Shown here: positions 17,924 to 26,837 of the stretch, piece by piece | How the letters are laid out: each line of letters begins with the position of its first letter | Numbering within the stretch: position 1 is the stretch's first letter | Origin: Parerythrobacter_A sp963838735 | GTDB taxonomy: Bacteria > Pseudomonadota > Alphaproteobacteria > Sphingomonadales > Sphingomonadaceae | DNA: 64,000 nt | Direction of reading: 5' to 3' | Assembly (NCBI GenBank): GCA_963838735.1 | Contig: CAWISG010000002.1 | Span: forward strand, 1-64,000 | Notes under the pieces: model-generated | Database searches by the model: none | The model's input: the letters and a program-made list of their open reading frames with translations, nothing else | What the model was told of the DNA's origin: nothing | Position numbers and translations under genes: made by a program

Positions 17924-18321
17924 CCGAGTTGCTACGCTTCCTTGCGGTCACGTTGCTCGGCGTAATGCTCGATCTTGCCATCGCCATGACGCTTCATACC
18001 GGGCTTGGCGTATCGCTGTGGATCGCCGCCGCAATCGGTTTCACCTTGGCGGCGAGCGCGAATTACGTGATCCATCAGACCTGGAGCTTCCGGACCGGCC
18101 CACGCAGTCTGTCGGCCCGGCGTGCAATGCAATATTCGGGCGTTGCCCTGGCCACGCTGGCCGTTCGTATCGCGATTGTCGCTGCGCTCGATCATGCCCT
18201 TGGCGGTGATCCGCCGCTGCTGATTCTGATCTGCGGGGCGGGGGGATCGTTCTTCGTAAACTTTACCATGAGCAAGCATCTGGTTTTCGCCGACAGTCCA
18301 GCTCCATGGGACCTATCATGA
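17920..18321 (+). CDS. GtrA-family membrane protein
   Basis: 133 residues with four hydrophobic helices typical of GtrA, a proposed flippase for undecaprenyl-phosphate-linked sugars. LRFLAVTLLGVMLDLAIAMTL at the start, ASANYVIHQTWSFR in the middle and FFVNFTMSKHLVF at the end are characteristic. It overlaps both neighbours by four bases. Its presence makes lipid-linked sugar translocation across the inner membrane the core idea for this cluster. Confidence 0.88.
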   Translation: MTELLRFLAVTLLGVMLDLAIAMTLHTGLGVSLWIAAAIGFTLAASANYVIHQTWSFRTGPRSLSARRAMQYSGVALATLAVRIAIVAALDHALGGDPPLLILICGAGGSFFVNFTMSKHLVFADSPAPWDLS

Positions 18322-20672
18322 CTGTGCCGTGCCCGCTCACAATGGACGATGCCGATTGGCAGGTCCCCGCGCACGACGCAGTCGTTTATGCGCACAAGCG
18401 GCACCGCCATGCGCTGGTGATTCCGGTCATCAACGAAGGCGAGCGCATTCGCGGCCAGTTGGAACGGATCAAGGCCGCCCACCTGCCGGTGGACGTGATC
18501 ATCGCGGATGGCGGATCGACCGACGGATCGCTCGCTCCCGATTTTATGGCTGACGTCGGCGTGCGCACCGTGCTGACGAAGACCGGGCCGGGCAAGCTGA
18601 GTGCCCAGTTACGCATGGCCTATGCCTGGTGCCTGCGGCAAGGCTATGCCGGGATCGTCACCATCGACGGCAATGGCAAGGACGGGGTGGCCGCGGTCGC
18701 GGAAATGGTGGCTAGGCTGGAGGACGGCTATGACTATGTGCAGGGCTCGCGCTATCTGCCCGGCGGCGCTGCGGAAAATACCCCGCTGGAACGCACGATA
18801 GCCAACCGTTTAATTCACGCTCCGCTGCTGAGCCTGTCGGGGCGGCACTGGTTTACCGACACCACCAACGGGTTCCGCGCCTATTCGGCACGCTACCTGA
18901 CCCAACCCGATGTACGTCCGTTCCGCGAGGAATTCTCGGTATACAACCTCCTGTTTTATCTCACTGTGCGTGCCGGGCAGTTGGGGTTGAAGGTGACCCA
19001 CGTGCCGGTAGCGCGACGGTATCCCGATGATGGCAAGGTGCCGACCAAGATCGGTGGAATTGCATCGAAACTAGCGTTGCTGAGGGAAACCGTAACCGCC
19101 GCGACCGGGGGTTATACGCCCGACGAGGCTGTTCGCGGGCGCGTGTCACTGGTGTGGCCGATGCTGGCGCTGCTGCTGGTGATGGTGCCGCTGCTGATAA
19201 GTATGATCGCCGCGCCGCCCTATTCACCCGACTCTTGGGCGCTGTACGAATTATCGCAGACGATATTCGGCGAATTTTATCGCTTCAACCACTGGCGCAG
19301 CTATGCCAGCGCGTCGCCCTATTCAGCCAGCTTCCCCCCGCTTCATCCCACTTTGATCGCCATAGTTGATGCGCTGCTGAATACCGGCTTGAGAACAGGA
19401 CTGTACCTTGCCTTCGCTTGTTTTGCTGGTTTTGCGATGGTGTCCGAATGGATCGGGCGAAAGGTCACCGGCGTAGGGTGGATCGGTCTGGGGGCGGCCC
19501 TGGTCGGGCTGCTCGGCCCCGATATGGTGTTGGCCGAACTGGGCGCAGGCCGCACCATTCCGCTGCAACTGCTGCTGTTCGCGCTAATCCTGAATAATTT
19601 GCTGCATGGCTCCCGGATAACTCTGACTGGCGCGGCATGGATCGGCTTTCTAGCCGGCCTCGGGGTGCTCAACCGGTTTGATGCCGTGCTGCTGCCTCTG
19701 CTGATCACTGCGATGATCCTGTGGCTGACGCGCAGCCCCGCGCGTGCACTGGCGGCTGCGGCAGCAGCGTTATTCGCAGTCCTGCCCTGGATGGCCTACT
19801 CGCTGATAGTTTTCGGCGATGTGTTTGCAACCGACAATAGCGGGATCGCAACTACGTTGGACCCGGCTTCTTTTGTCACCGATTGGTGGCCGACGCAGCA
19901 GCCTGGACTATCCGATGATCCGGCGGCTTGGGCGGCGCGAATCGCTGACAATGCGTTGGGGCTTGGCTATACGGGTTTGGCGCTGCTGGCCACGGCAATG
20001 GGATTGACTGCGGCTGCGTTTCTGGCTCCCCCTGCCGCGCTTGCAACCCTTGCGGACATACGGCCGCGCGGGGACGATCACTTGAAGGTGCTGACCGGTT
20101 TTGTCGTGATCACTGCGCTGCTGTTGGTGCCTCAGATGCTGACAGGCTATTTTGAATACCGCTATTTCGCTGCGTTGATGTGGGCCGGACTGCTGGCGGC
20201 TGGGTGCTGGGGCCTTGCTCAAGGACGCTCGCGTCATCAGCGCGTCCTTGCGGCGCGATGGGCCTTCGCAAGCGTAGCTCTGGCGTTGGCGGCGTTAACA
20301 ACCATGCAGTTCGTTCAGGCGGTTGGAGCGGGCAGAATGGATCGCGCAAAATGGGCTAGCTTTGATGCACCCGACGATCTGCTCGCGCTGCGAGCCTGCG
20401 TTAAGGATACCCCGCGAGCACGTATCCTGGTGCTGGGAGATGACAATTTTGCTGCCCGTGCTGGAGCGCTGGGCGGGTTTTCAACATTGATGGAGCCGCG
20501 CAACATGGCAGAAGGACGGCTGGACGCGCGTGGCAGCCGTGCATTCCTTGCTGCTTGGCAAGTCGATTACGTGCTTCCCCTTGATCCTGCCCGTGCACAA
20601 TGGGCCCGGGCGAACCTTCCAGTCGCTGAAGCTTTCAGCTGCCCGCTCCCTCTCTTTCTGGTTGCGCGATGA
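18318..20672 (+). CDS. GT2 glycosyltransferase fused to a GT-C-like membrane domain
   Basis: About 784 residues. The N-terminal ~250 residues are a GT2 domain: LVIPVINEGERI, IIADGGSTDGS, then TIDGNGKDG in the place of the DxD, and VQGSRYLPGG. The remaining ~530 residues are a polytopic membrane domain with 10 or more helices and an early luminal loop SPDSWALYELSQTIFGEFYRF, resembling ArnT/PMT-like GT-C enzymes. One chain could therefore both charge the lipid carrier and transfer the sugar. The ATG at 18318 overlaps the gtrA stop; an ATG at 18306 would add four residues. Last gene of the seven-gene set. Confidence 0.8.
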   Translation: MTVPCPLTMDDADWQVPAHDAVVYAHKRHRHALVIPVINEGERIRGQLERIKAAHLPVDVIIADGGSTDGSLAPDFMADVGVRTVLTKTGPGKLSAQLRMAYAWCLRQGYAGIVTIDGNGKDGVAAVAEMVARLEDGYDYVQGSRYLPGGAAENTPLERTIANRLIHAPLLSLSGRHWFTDTTNGFRAYSARYLTQPDVRPFREEFSVYNLLFYLTVRAGQLGLKVTHVPVARRYPDDGKVPTKIGGIASKLALLRETVTAATGGYTPDEAVRGRVSLVWPMLALLLVMVPLLISMIAAPPYSPDSWALYELSQTIFGEFYRFNHWRSYASASPYSASFPPLHPTLIAIVDALLNTGLRTGLYLAFACFAGFAMVSEWIGRKVTGVGWIGLGAALVGLLGPDMVLAELGAGRTIPLQLLLFALILNNLLHGSRITLTGAAWIGFLAGLGVLNRFDAVLLPLLITAMILWLTRSPARALAAAAAALFAVLPWMAYSLIVFGDVFATDNSGIATTLDPASFVTDWWPTQQPGLSDDPAAWAARIADNALGLGYTGLALLATAMGLTAAAFLAPPAALATLADIRPRGDDHLKVLTGFVVITALLLVPQMLTGYFEYRYFAALMWAGLLAAGCWGLAQGRSRHQRVLAARWAFASVALALAALTTMQFVQAVGAGRMDRAKWASFDAPDDLLALRACVKDTPRARILVLGDDNFAARAGALGGFSTLMEPRNMAEGRLDARGSRAFLAAWQVDYVLPLDPARAQWARANLPVAEAFSCPLPLFLVAR

Positions 20673-21148
20673 TGGGCCAAGCAAACTTTGGTAAATGGCA
20701 ACCCATGGGTTGCTTTCCAAATGACCGCTTTCCGCGCGACCTATATCGCTACCGGACCGTCAGCAAACGGCGCAGCTTCAGTCGTCAACGGCTCGACTGC
20801 TTAAATAACAGCAATTGAGCCGTAATCAGAGAGTCTGCTTCCAGTTTGCTGAAAAGAAGGAGCGGACCTTCCGCACTTGGCCCAATAACGGTCGTCGAAC
20901 CGGCTAATATAAACGGTTAAAATTGCATCTTAATCTGCAGTGCAAGACAACCACAAATTTTACAACTTGGTCTGGAACAATCTTGGAAAGATGCAATGGA
21001 ATGCGTCAGACGTCTGAAAAGCAATAACATTTGTGTCCCGAATTGGCTATGTCTGGCAAACTTGACATCGAATGAAATCAAGCAGCTACAAGAAGAGATG
21101 GCACGGCCAAGAAGAAATAAGTTATTAAAAACAAATAAAAAAGCCGAA
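20673..21148. other. Gene-free stretch next to tRNA-Ser
   Basis: About 475 bases, AT-richer than the neighbours, with no credible coding region. A 69-codon frame from 20996 reads through the tRNA gene and is an artefact. The run before 21141 is A-rich and precedes the tRNA 3' end. Confidence 0.6.
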
Positions 21149-21169
21149 TGGCGGAGACGGAGGGATTCG
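21149..21169 (-). repeat. att-like direct repeat, right copy (inside tRNA-Ser)
   Basis: The 3'-terminal 21 bases of the tRNA gene, identical to 4929-4949. Together the pair brackets about 16.2 kb. Confidence 0.75.
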
Positions 21170-21240
21170 AACCCTCGATACCCGTTAAAGAGTATGGTTC
21201 CTTAGCAGGGAACTGGTTTCAGCCACTCACCCACGTCTCC
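21149..21240 (-). tRNA. tRNA-Ser(GCT)
   Basis: 92-nt gene on the minus strand. The acceptor GGAGACG pairs with CGTCTCC, CCA is encoded, and the T-arm GGGTTCGAATCCC is present. The anticodon loop CTGCTAA gives GCT, and a long variable arm is present as expected of a class II tRNA. Its 3' end faces the island to its left. Confidence 0.96.
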
Positions 21241-21446
21241 ATGCGCGCATTTAGCGGGCAGGGGGCGCGATATAACGGGGGGGCGGGGCAGCGACAACCC
21301 TGCTTGCGCATTGACGACATTGCCGGTGCGCCTTGTCATCCAGACTCGCCTCGTCGTAAAAACGATTCGCTTGGCCGTGTGTGCAGTTTCCATTCAGCCG
21401 TGACGGCAACAGTGCAGGTATGGGCCACCTGATGCCGAACGGGAAA

Positions 21447-22298
21447 ATGCATATGTTCACAATCGCCAGACTAAGCCGGGGGCTAGCTCGAGCAGCGGCG
21501 CTGGGCCTCTTGATCGCTACGCCCGTCGCCGCGCAGGATATCGAGACCGTCGATCCCTCCGCCGCCGTGAACACCGATGGGCAGACCAATATACAGGAAC
21601 GCCCGGGCGATGCGCCAGTCTATTCCGTCCCCGAAGCGACGCCGCCGGAAAACACGCCCGACGAAACGCTGTCCGTGGGCGAGGCCTTTGCCATCGACGG
21701 CGACATCGAGCCTGCCCGGCAAGCGCAGCCACAGACTGCAGATACCGATGTGGCACCCGGCTGGGTCGATCCCGATGGCAACCGCGCCGATACCGCGATG
21801 GTCGGCATCCAGAGCGATACCTACAAGGAAGATGACCTGATTGGCGCGGCCGAGGGGCTGTTCGGCGAGGGGGCCGAGGGCGTGGCACGCATGATCCAGA
21901 ACCTGTTGAAGGAGCAGGGCGAGCCAAACGCCTATATCGTCGGGCGCGAGGCAGGCGGGGCATTCATTCTGGGCGCACGATACGGTTCGGGCACCCTGTT
22001 CCACAAGGTCGAGGGCGAAAGGCCCGTCTACTGGACCGGCCCGTCGGTTGGTTTCGATGCCGGCGCCAATGCAGGCAACACCTTCATCCTCGTCTACAAC
22101 CTGTTCAATTCAGAAGACCTCTACAAACGCTTCCCGGCGGGCGAGGGGCAGGCCTATTTCGTGGGCGGGCTGAGCGCGAGTTACCTGCGGCGCGGCGACA
22201 AGGTGCTGATCCCCATTCGTGTGGGTGCCGGGCTGCGTCTGGGCGTGAATGCGGGTTATCTGCGCTTTTCAAAGAAGCAACGCTGGCTGCCTTTTTAG
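21447..22298 (+). CDS. EipA family protein (DUF1134)
   Basis: Periplasmic cell-envelope integrity protein, about 283 residues. A signal peptide (GLARAAALGLLIATPVAAQD) and a long acidic low-complexity linker precede the DUF1134 domain (~residues 130-283), with LLKEQGEPNAYIVGREAGGAF, GARYGSGTL and GLSASYLRRGDKVLIPIRVG. Proteins of this family contribute to envelope homeostasis in Brucella. Upstream ATGs at 21381 and 21432 are possible, but the ATG at 21447 places the signal sequence at the N-terminus. Confidence 0.88.
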   Translation: MHMFTIARLSRGLARAAALGLLIATPVAAQDIETVDPSAAVNTDGQTNIQERPGDAPVYSVPEATPPENTPDETLSVGEAFAIDGDIEPARQAQPQTADTDVAPGWVDPDGNRADTAMVGIQSDTYKEDDLIGAAEGLFGEGAEGVARMIQNLLKEQGEPNAYIVGREAGGAFILGARYGSGTLFHKVEGERPVYWTGPSVGFDAGANAGNTFILVYNLFNSEDLYKRFPAGEGQAYFVGGLSASYLRRGDKVLIPIRVGAGLRLGVNAGYLRFSKKQRWLPF

Positions 22299-22354
22299 GA
22301 CTCTGACATATCGGGGCTTGATAGCGCCCCGTCGCGCCGCCAAGGCTGCGGCCG

Positions 22355-23536
22355 ATGCTAGAGAAACTGGAACCCCGATCGCCCGATGCGCTGCTGGCGC
22401 TAATCAAGATGCACGCCGACGATCCGCGCGGGAACACGATCGACCTCGGTGTGGGCGTCTATCGCACCAATGACGGGCGCACGCCGGTGTTCGAGGCGAT
22501 CAAGGCTGCGGAAACCGCGCTGGTCGCGGAACAGGACAGCAAATCCTATCTCGGGCCGGAAGGCGACCTTGGGTTCGTTCATGCGCTGATGCCGTATATT
22601 TTTGGTGACAATGCCACGCAGGGCGGGCGGATCGAGGGGATGCAGACGCCGGGCGGAACGGGCGCGGTGCGCCTTGCCGCTGCCGTTGCGAAACAGGCTG
22701 GAGTGACACGCGTGCATATGGGCGTGCCGAGCTGGCCCAACCATGCGCAAATCTTGCAGGATCTGTCGCTGGAACTGGTGCCGTTCGACCATGCCACCCC
22801 CGATGGGACTGCTGATGTCGAGGTAGTGCTCGACGTTATTGCGCAGGCGCGCGAAGGCGATGCGGTGTTGTTGCATGGCTGCTGCCACAACCCGACCGGT
22901 ATCGACTACACGCAAGACGACTGGGACGCGATTGCCGATGCTTTGGCGAAGAGTGAGGCACTGGCGATACTCGACAGCGCCTATCAAGGGCTGGGACGCG
23001 GCTTGGAGGAAGACGCCTATGGCGTGCGCCGCGTGGTCGGTACGCTGGACGAGGTGCTGGTCGCCTATAGCTGCGACAAGAATTTCGGCATGTATCGCGA
23101 CCGCGTCGGGGCACTGTACGTAAAAGCGGCATCGCGCGAGGGGCTGGACCCGATCCTGTCCAACCTGAACGCGTTGGCACGGGCAAGCTGGTCCATGCCG
23201 CCCGATCATGGCGGCGCGGCAGTGCGCATGGTGCTGCGCGATGAAGAGCGCACGCAGATGTGGCTGGACGAGCTGGCAACGATGCGCGAGCGAATGCGTG
23301 ATGTGCGGCAGCGGTTGGCAGCAGCCGATGGTGGTGCGCCGGGGCTGAACCTGGCGGCGTTGGGCGAACAGAACGGACTGTTCGCGATGCTGCCGCTGGA
23401 CAAGGCGCAGATAAAGCGCCTGCGCGAAGAGCATGGCGTTTACATGGCGGGCTCGGGACGGATCAATATCGCAGGACTGCATGACGGCAATATCGATGCC
23501 TTCGTGACGGCACTGGCAGCCGTCGGCAACTCCTAG
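22355..23536 (+). CDS. Aromatic/aspartate aminotransferase (class I)
   Basis: PLP-dependent aminotransferase of 393 residues, the usual length of the AspC/TyrB group. It begins LEKLEPRSPDALLALIKMHADDPR with NTIDLGVGVYR. TPGGTGAVRLAAA binds the phosphate. CHNPTGIDYTQDDW carries the conserved Asn, ILDSAYQGLGRG the Asp/Tyr, and AYSCDKNFGMYRDRVG the Schiff-base Lys. It transfers amino groups between aspartate or aromatic amino acids and 2-oxoglutarate. It converges on ribE with a six-base gap. Confidence 0.92.
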   Translation: MLEKLEPRSPDALLALIKMHADDPRGNTIDLGVGVYRTNDGRTPVFEAIKAAETALVAEQDSKSYLGPEGDLGFVHALMPYIFGDNATQGGRIEGMQTPGGTGAVRLAAAVAKQAGVTRVHMGVPSWPNHAQILQDLSLELVPFDHATPDGTADVEVVLDVIAQAREGDAVLLHGCCHNPTGIDYTQDDWDAIADALAKSEALAILDSAYQGLGRGLEEDAYGVRRVVGTLDEVLVAYSCDKNFGMYRDRVGALYVKAASREGLDPILSNLNALARASWSMPPDHGGAAVRMVLRDEERTQMWLDELATMRERMRDVRQRLAAADGGAPGLNLAALGEQNGLFAMLPLDKAQIKRLREEHGVYMAGSGRINIAGLHDGNIDAFVTALAAVGNS

Positions 23537-23542
23537 GCACAA

Positions 23543-24160
23543 TCAGCGGCGCAGGCTCTCCATCCGCCGCAGATAGCGGGCCAGCACGTCGATCTCCAGA
23601 TTGACGCGGTCGCCCTCCGCCAGCGCGCCAAGCGTGGTGTGTTCGGCGGTGTGTGGAATGATGTTGAGTGCGAAGTCGCAGGTGCCGTCGGGCCGGTCGC
23701 GCACATCGTTGACGGTCAGCGAAACGCCGTCGACGGTGATGGAGCCCTTTTCCGCCACATACGGAGCGAACTCGGCGCGGGTGCGGATGGCGAGGCGGGT
23801 GGAGCCGCCCTCGCTGCGCGCCAGCACGATATCGCCGACGGTATCGACATGGCCGGTAACCATGTGCCCGCCCAGCTCGTCGCCCATTTTCAGTGCAGGT
23901 TCCAGATTGAGGCGGCGTCTCGCTTCCCACGAACCGGGCACGGTGCGCGAGACGGTTTCGTCCGACACATCGACCGCGAACCAGCTATCGCCAGCGATGC
24001 CGCCGCGCTCGACTACGGTCAGGCACACGCCGGAACACGCGATAGACGCGCCGATGGCCATGCTGTCGGGATCGAACGGTCCCGCGATGCGGACGCGCAG
24101 GTCGCCCTGTCGCTCGACGCTATCAATGGTGCCGATCGCCGTGATGATTCCGGTGAACAT
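23543..24160 (-). CDS. ribE: Riboflavin synthase alpha chain
   Basis: Dismutates two 6,7-dimethyl-8-ribityllumazine molecules into riboflavin. 205 residues with the two homologous lumazine-binding barrels: MFTGIITAIGTI with CSGVCLTVVERGG in the first, and GGHMVTGHVDTVG with TVDGVSLTVNDV in the second. It lies downstream of ribD on the same strand with a 24-base gap, and no FMN riboswitch was recognised upstream. Confidence 0.95.
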   Translation of the reverse strand: MFTGIITAIGTIDSVERQGDLRVRIAGPFDPDSMAIGASIACSGVCLTVVERGGIAGDSWFAVDVSDETVSRTVPGSWEARRRLNLEPALKMGDELGGHMVTGHVDTVGDIVLARSEGGSTRLAIRTRAEFAPYVAEKGSITVDGVSLTVNDVRDRPDGTCDFALNIIPHTAEHTTLGALAEGDRVNLEIDVLARYLRRMESLRR

Positions 24161-24184
24161 GATGTGGCTGGCTCCGGTTTTCGC

Positions 24185-25156
24185 TTATATGTGGGTGCGG
24201 TTGCGACGATAGGCGGTGTAGTCGTCCGCGCCAAGCATGCGGTGTTCCACGCGAGTCCAGCGGCCATGGGCATCGGCCAGATCGGCGAGGCCGATATCGC
24301 CGATGGCGGATGTGCCCGCGCCGATGACGACGGGCGCATGATAGAGATCGATGCGATCAACGAGATCGGCAGACAGGAACGCCGTAGCTGCGCCAGCGCC
24401 GCCCTCTATATAGACGTAGTGCGCGTCGAGCGTGGCGATATCCGCGGGACTGGCGATTGCGGATGCGCCTTCCAATGCCGCGCCGCGCGACAGCACGACC
24501 CGCGCGGGACTGCGGTCTTCCAGCCCCGGCAGGCGGACGTCCAATCGGGGCGCATCGGCGCGCCACGTCCCGCCGCCGACCAGTATCGCATCGGCCATCG
24601 CACGGCGGGAATGGACATGCGCGCGGGCCGCCTCACCCGTGATCCAGTGGCTGGTCCCGTCCGCCATCGCAATCCGCCCGTCCAGCGACACCGCCAGCTT
24701 CAGTGTAATGTGCGGACGGTCCGACAGTCTGCGCATGAAGTATCCCGCCAGACTGTCACGGGCCGCTGCGCAGTCCAGCACATCGATCTGCACCCCGACG
24801 GCGCGTAGCATGTCGGCCCCCTTGCCCGCTGTCCGCGCGTCGGGATCGGTCAGGGCGAACACGCAACGGGCCAGCTCGGCATCGCCGATCAGCTGCGCGC
24901 AGGTCGGGCCGCGTTCCGAGGGGTGGGCGCAGGGTTCGAGAGTGGAATACAGGGTGCCGCCACGCGCTGCCTCACCGGCTTCCTCCAGTGCCATCGCTTC
25001 GGCATGGGGCCGCCCGCCAGCTTGCGTCCAGCCGCGCCCGGCAACCCTGCCGTCACGCACCACCAGCGCGCCGACATTGGGGTTGGGATGGCTCGACGGA
25101 CGCCCGCGCATGCCGAGCCGTGCCGCGCTCGCCAGCCAGCGGGCATCGTCCCGCAT
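24185..25156 (-). CDS. ribD: Bifunctional riboflavin deaminase/reductase RibD
   Basis: Second and third steps of riboflavin synthesis. 323 residues. The N-terminal deaminase domain has the zinc site HAEAMAL and EPCAHPSERGPTC; the C-terminal reductase domain (~residues 140-323) has TLKLAVSLDGRIA, HSRRAMADAILVGGGTWRADAP and VYIEGGAGAATAFL. Its start overlaps the stop of the upstream small membrane protein gene by one base, so the two are likely co-translated. Confidence 0.95.
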   Translation of the reverse strand: MRDDARWLASAARLGMRGRPSSHPNPNVGALVVRDGRVAGRGWTQAGGRPHAEAMALEEAGEAARGGTLYSTLEPCAHPSERGPTCAQLIGDAELARCVFALTDPDARTAGKGADMLRAVGVQIDVLDCAAARDSLAGYFMRRLSDRPHITLKLAVSLDGRIAMADGTSHWITGEAARAHVHSRRAMADAILVGGGTWRADAPRLDVRLPGLEDRSPARVVLSRGAALEGASAIASPADIATLDAHYVYIEGGAGAATAFLSADLVDRIDLYHAPVVIGAGTSAIGDIGLADLADAHGRWTRVEHRMLGADDYTAYRRNRTHI

Positions 25157-25617
25157 TACTGTTGCAAGTCGGTGGGCGCGGGCAAGCCTGCCTGCGCGCG
25201 CAATTCCGCCTCGCGCTGCGCCCGTGCCGCATCCTCGCGCGCGCGGTCGGCGGCGATCTCGCGCTCCATTTCGACGGTGTCGATCCCGGTTGCATTGCCC
25301 AGCGCGCGATAGATGTCCTGCGACCGCCGTTCGCGCTCCGCGCGCCGCTCTGCAATGGCGTCCTGGCGCTGCTGGTTGGCGATATTGGACGTAACGATTT
25401 CGGCGTCGGGGCGGTTTTCGTCGAAGGTGGTGATGTAGGTGACTTCGGGCGGAGCGGGCAGCACGATGCCGCCCTCTTGCGTAAACGCGTAGAACAGCGT
25501 GAACGTCAGCCCGCAGGCACCTAGCAGGGCAGGCCAGCGGTTCGTATCGGGCCGCCGGACTTCATGCCAGAAATCCTTTAGACCCGGGACGGGATTGAAG
25601 CGCGCGATAAACGACAT
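25156..25617 (-). CDS. Hypothetical single-pass membrane protein with coiled coil
   Basis: 153 residues. One hydrophobic helix (~residues 29-47, ALLGACGLTFTLFYAFTQ) is followed by an Arg/Glu/Ala-rich coiled coil (~80-150), so it is probably anchored in the inner membrane with the coiled coil outside. I do not recognise a named family, though similar proteins next to ribD are common in sphingomonads. It overlaps ribD by one base. Confidence 0.75.
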   Translation of the reverse strand: MSFIARFNPVPGLKDFWHEVRRPDTNRWPALLGACGLTFTLFYAFTQEGGIVLPAPPEVTYITTFDENRPDAEIVTSNIANQQRQDAIAERRAERERRSQDIYRALGNATGIDTVEMEREIAADRAREDAARAQREAELRAQAGLPAPTDLQQ

Positions 25618-25665
25618 GCCATCCGATATAGGGGGCGGGACCGGCCCGTGCCAGTCCCATGCAGC

Positions 25666-26394
25666 CTAACCGAAAAAGCTGTACAGCGTGCGCCCTTCGT
25701 TTTTCAGCCAGCGATTGGCGTCTTCGATATCATGCTCGAACAGGTCGGCCAGCGCGGTGTGGAAGGCGGGGCTGTGGTCGAAATGCAGCAGGTGCGCGAC
25801 TTCGTGCGCCACCACGGAACGGCGCACGGTGTCGGGTGCCATCACCAGCCGCCAGTTGATCCGAACCGTGCCTTTTGCCGAACAGCTGCCCCAGCGGCGG
25901 TTCGCCCGCGACAAAGCAAGGCGGGGTGTTTCGAGTGCCGCGCGCGCGCAATACTGCGCCAGATCGGCAGTCATCAACACGGTCGCTTCGGCACGCAGCC
26001 AGCGTTCCAGCCTCGCCGCGATGGCCTCTTCCGGACCGCCCAGCCGCAGCATCCCGCCGTCGCGCTGCACCTTGCGGCCATGCTTCGGCGACCAGTCGAT
26101 GCGGTGCAGCCGCCCGCAAAACGGTACCGTGGCTCCATTGGCAACAGCCTGTCGCGCCGGAACCCGCGCGCGCTGTTCCGTTAACCACACGGTGCGGGTG
26201 CGGGCGAATTCGATAGCATCGGCGGTGCGACCCCAACGCGGCATGGTCACGCGCACTTCCGCGCCATCTGGCGAGAGACGCAGCGTCATTCGCCGCGCTG
26301 TCGCGTGCCGGCGAATGACCAGCGGCAGCATTGCATCGCCAACATCCACGGTCGGCGTCGTATCGGCACCGCGCATATATTCCAGCACGCCCAT
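25666..26394 (-). CDS. YgjP/DUF45-type zinc metallopeptidase
   Basis: About 242 residues of the WLM/SprT-like YgjP group. The C-terminal SVVAHEVAHLLHFDHSPAFH is the HExxH zinc motif with the third ligand His. The middle segment ANRRWGSCSAKGTVRINWRLVMAP is diagnostic. A start at 26466 would overlap the YcgN-like gene; the ATG at 26394 gives the normal N-terminus and a four-base gap. Physiological substrate is unknown. Confidence 0.88.
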   Translation of the reverse strand: MGVLEYMRGADTTPTVDVGDAMLPLVIRRHATARRMTLRLSPDGAEVRVTMPRWGRTADAIEFARTRTVWLTEQRARVPARQAVANGATVPFCGRLHRIDWSPKHGRKVQRDGGMLRLGGPEEAIAARLERWLRAEATVLMTADLAQYCARAALETPRLALSRANRRWGSCSAKGTVRINWRLVMAPDTVRRSVVAHEVAHLLHFDHSPAFHTALADLFEHDIEDANRWLKNEGRTLYSFFG

Positions 26395-26398
26395 ACTG

Positions 26399-26827
26399 CT
26401 ACAGATCCTCGACCACATGGTGTTCCAGCGGCCCGGCATCGACCTCGCTGACCACGCGCCCGGCAATGCTGATACCTGCGCGTTCCATCGCGTGCGGATC
26501 GTCCGTCAGCAACGGATGCCACGGTTGCAGCGGACGTCCCTCCGCGCGCTGGCGATAGGCGCAGCTTTCGGGCAGCCACGGCACGTCTTCGACAATCGCC
26601 ATCGTCAGTTGCAGGCAATCCGGCACGCGCGCCTTGCGGTTGGGATAATCACGGCAACGCGCGGTGGCGCAATCGAGCAATTCGCAGGCGACGTTGGTAT
26701 GTTCGATGGCGCCGGTGTCTTCGTCTTCCATCTTGTGCAGGCAGCACCGCCCACACCCGTCGCACAGCGCCTCCCACTCGTTCTTGTCGAGCTGCGCCAG
26801 CGGCAATTCCCAGAACCTTTCGCGCAT
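26399..26827 (-). CDS. YcgN family cysteine-cluster protein
   Basis: 142-residue UPF0260 protein. The ATG at 26827 begins RERFWELPLAQLDKNEWEALCDGCGRCCLHKMED, with the CDGCGRCC cluster, and further cysteines in CELLDC, CRDYP and PDCLQ complete a metal- or Fe-S-binding set. The longer frame to 27013 overlaps the SCO gene and is unlikely. Function unknown; the Cys pattern suggests metal coordination. Confidence 0.88.
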   Translation of the reverse strand: MRERFWELPLAQLDKNEWEALCDGCGRCCLHKMEDEDTGAIEHTNVACELLDCATARCRDYPNRKARVPDCLQLTMAIVEDVPWLPESCAYRQRAEGRPLQPWHPLLTDDPHAMERAGISIAGRVVSEVDAGPLEHHVVEDL

Positions 26828-26837
26828 CGTCCCGTTG

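Noticed and set aside
4520..21148. Integrase or transposase in the island
   Set aside because: No frame with a tyrosine-recombinase R-H-R-Y set or transposase DDE motif was recognised.
20996..21205. 69-codon frame running into tRNA-Ser
   Set aside because: It reads tRNA sequence as codons and has no family similarity.
24185..25200. FMN riboswitch upstream of the riboflavin genes
   Set aside because: I could not recognise the conserved RFN elements, and the upstream space is filled with coding sequence.
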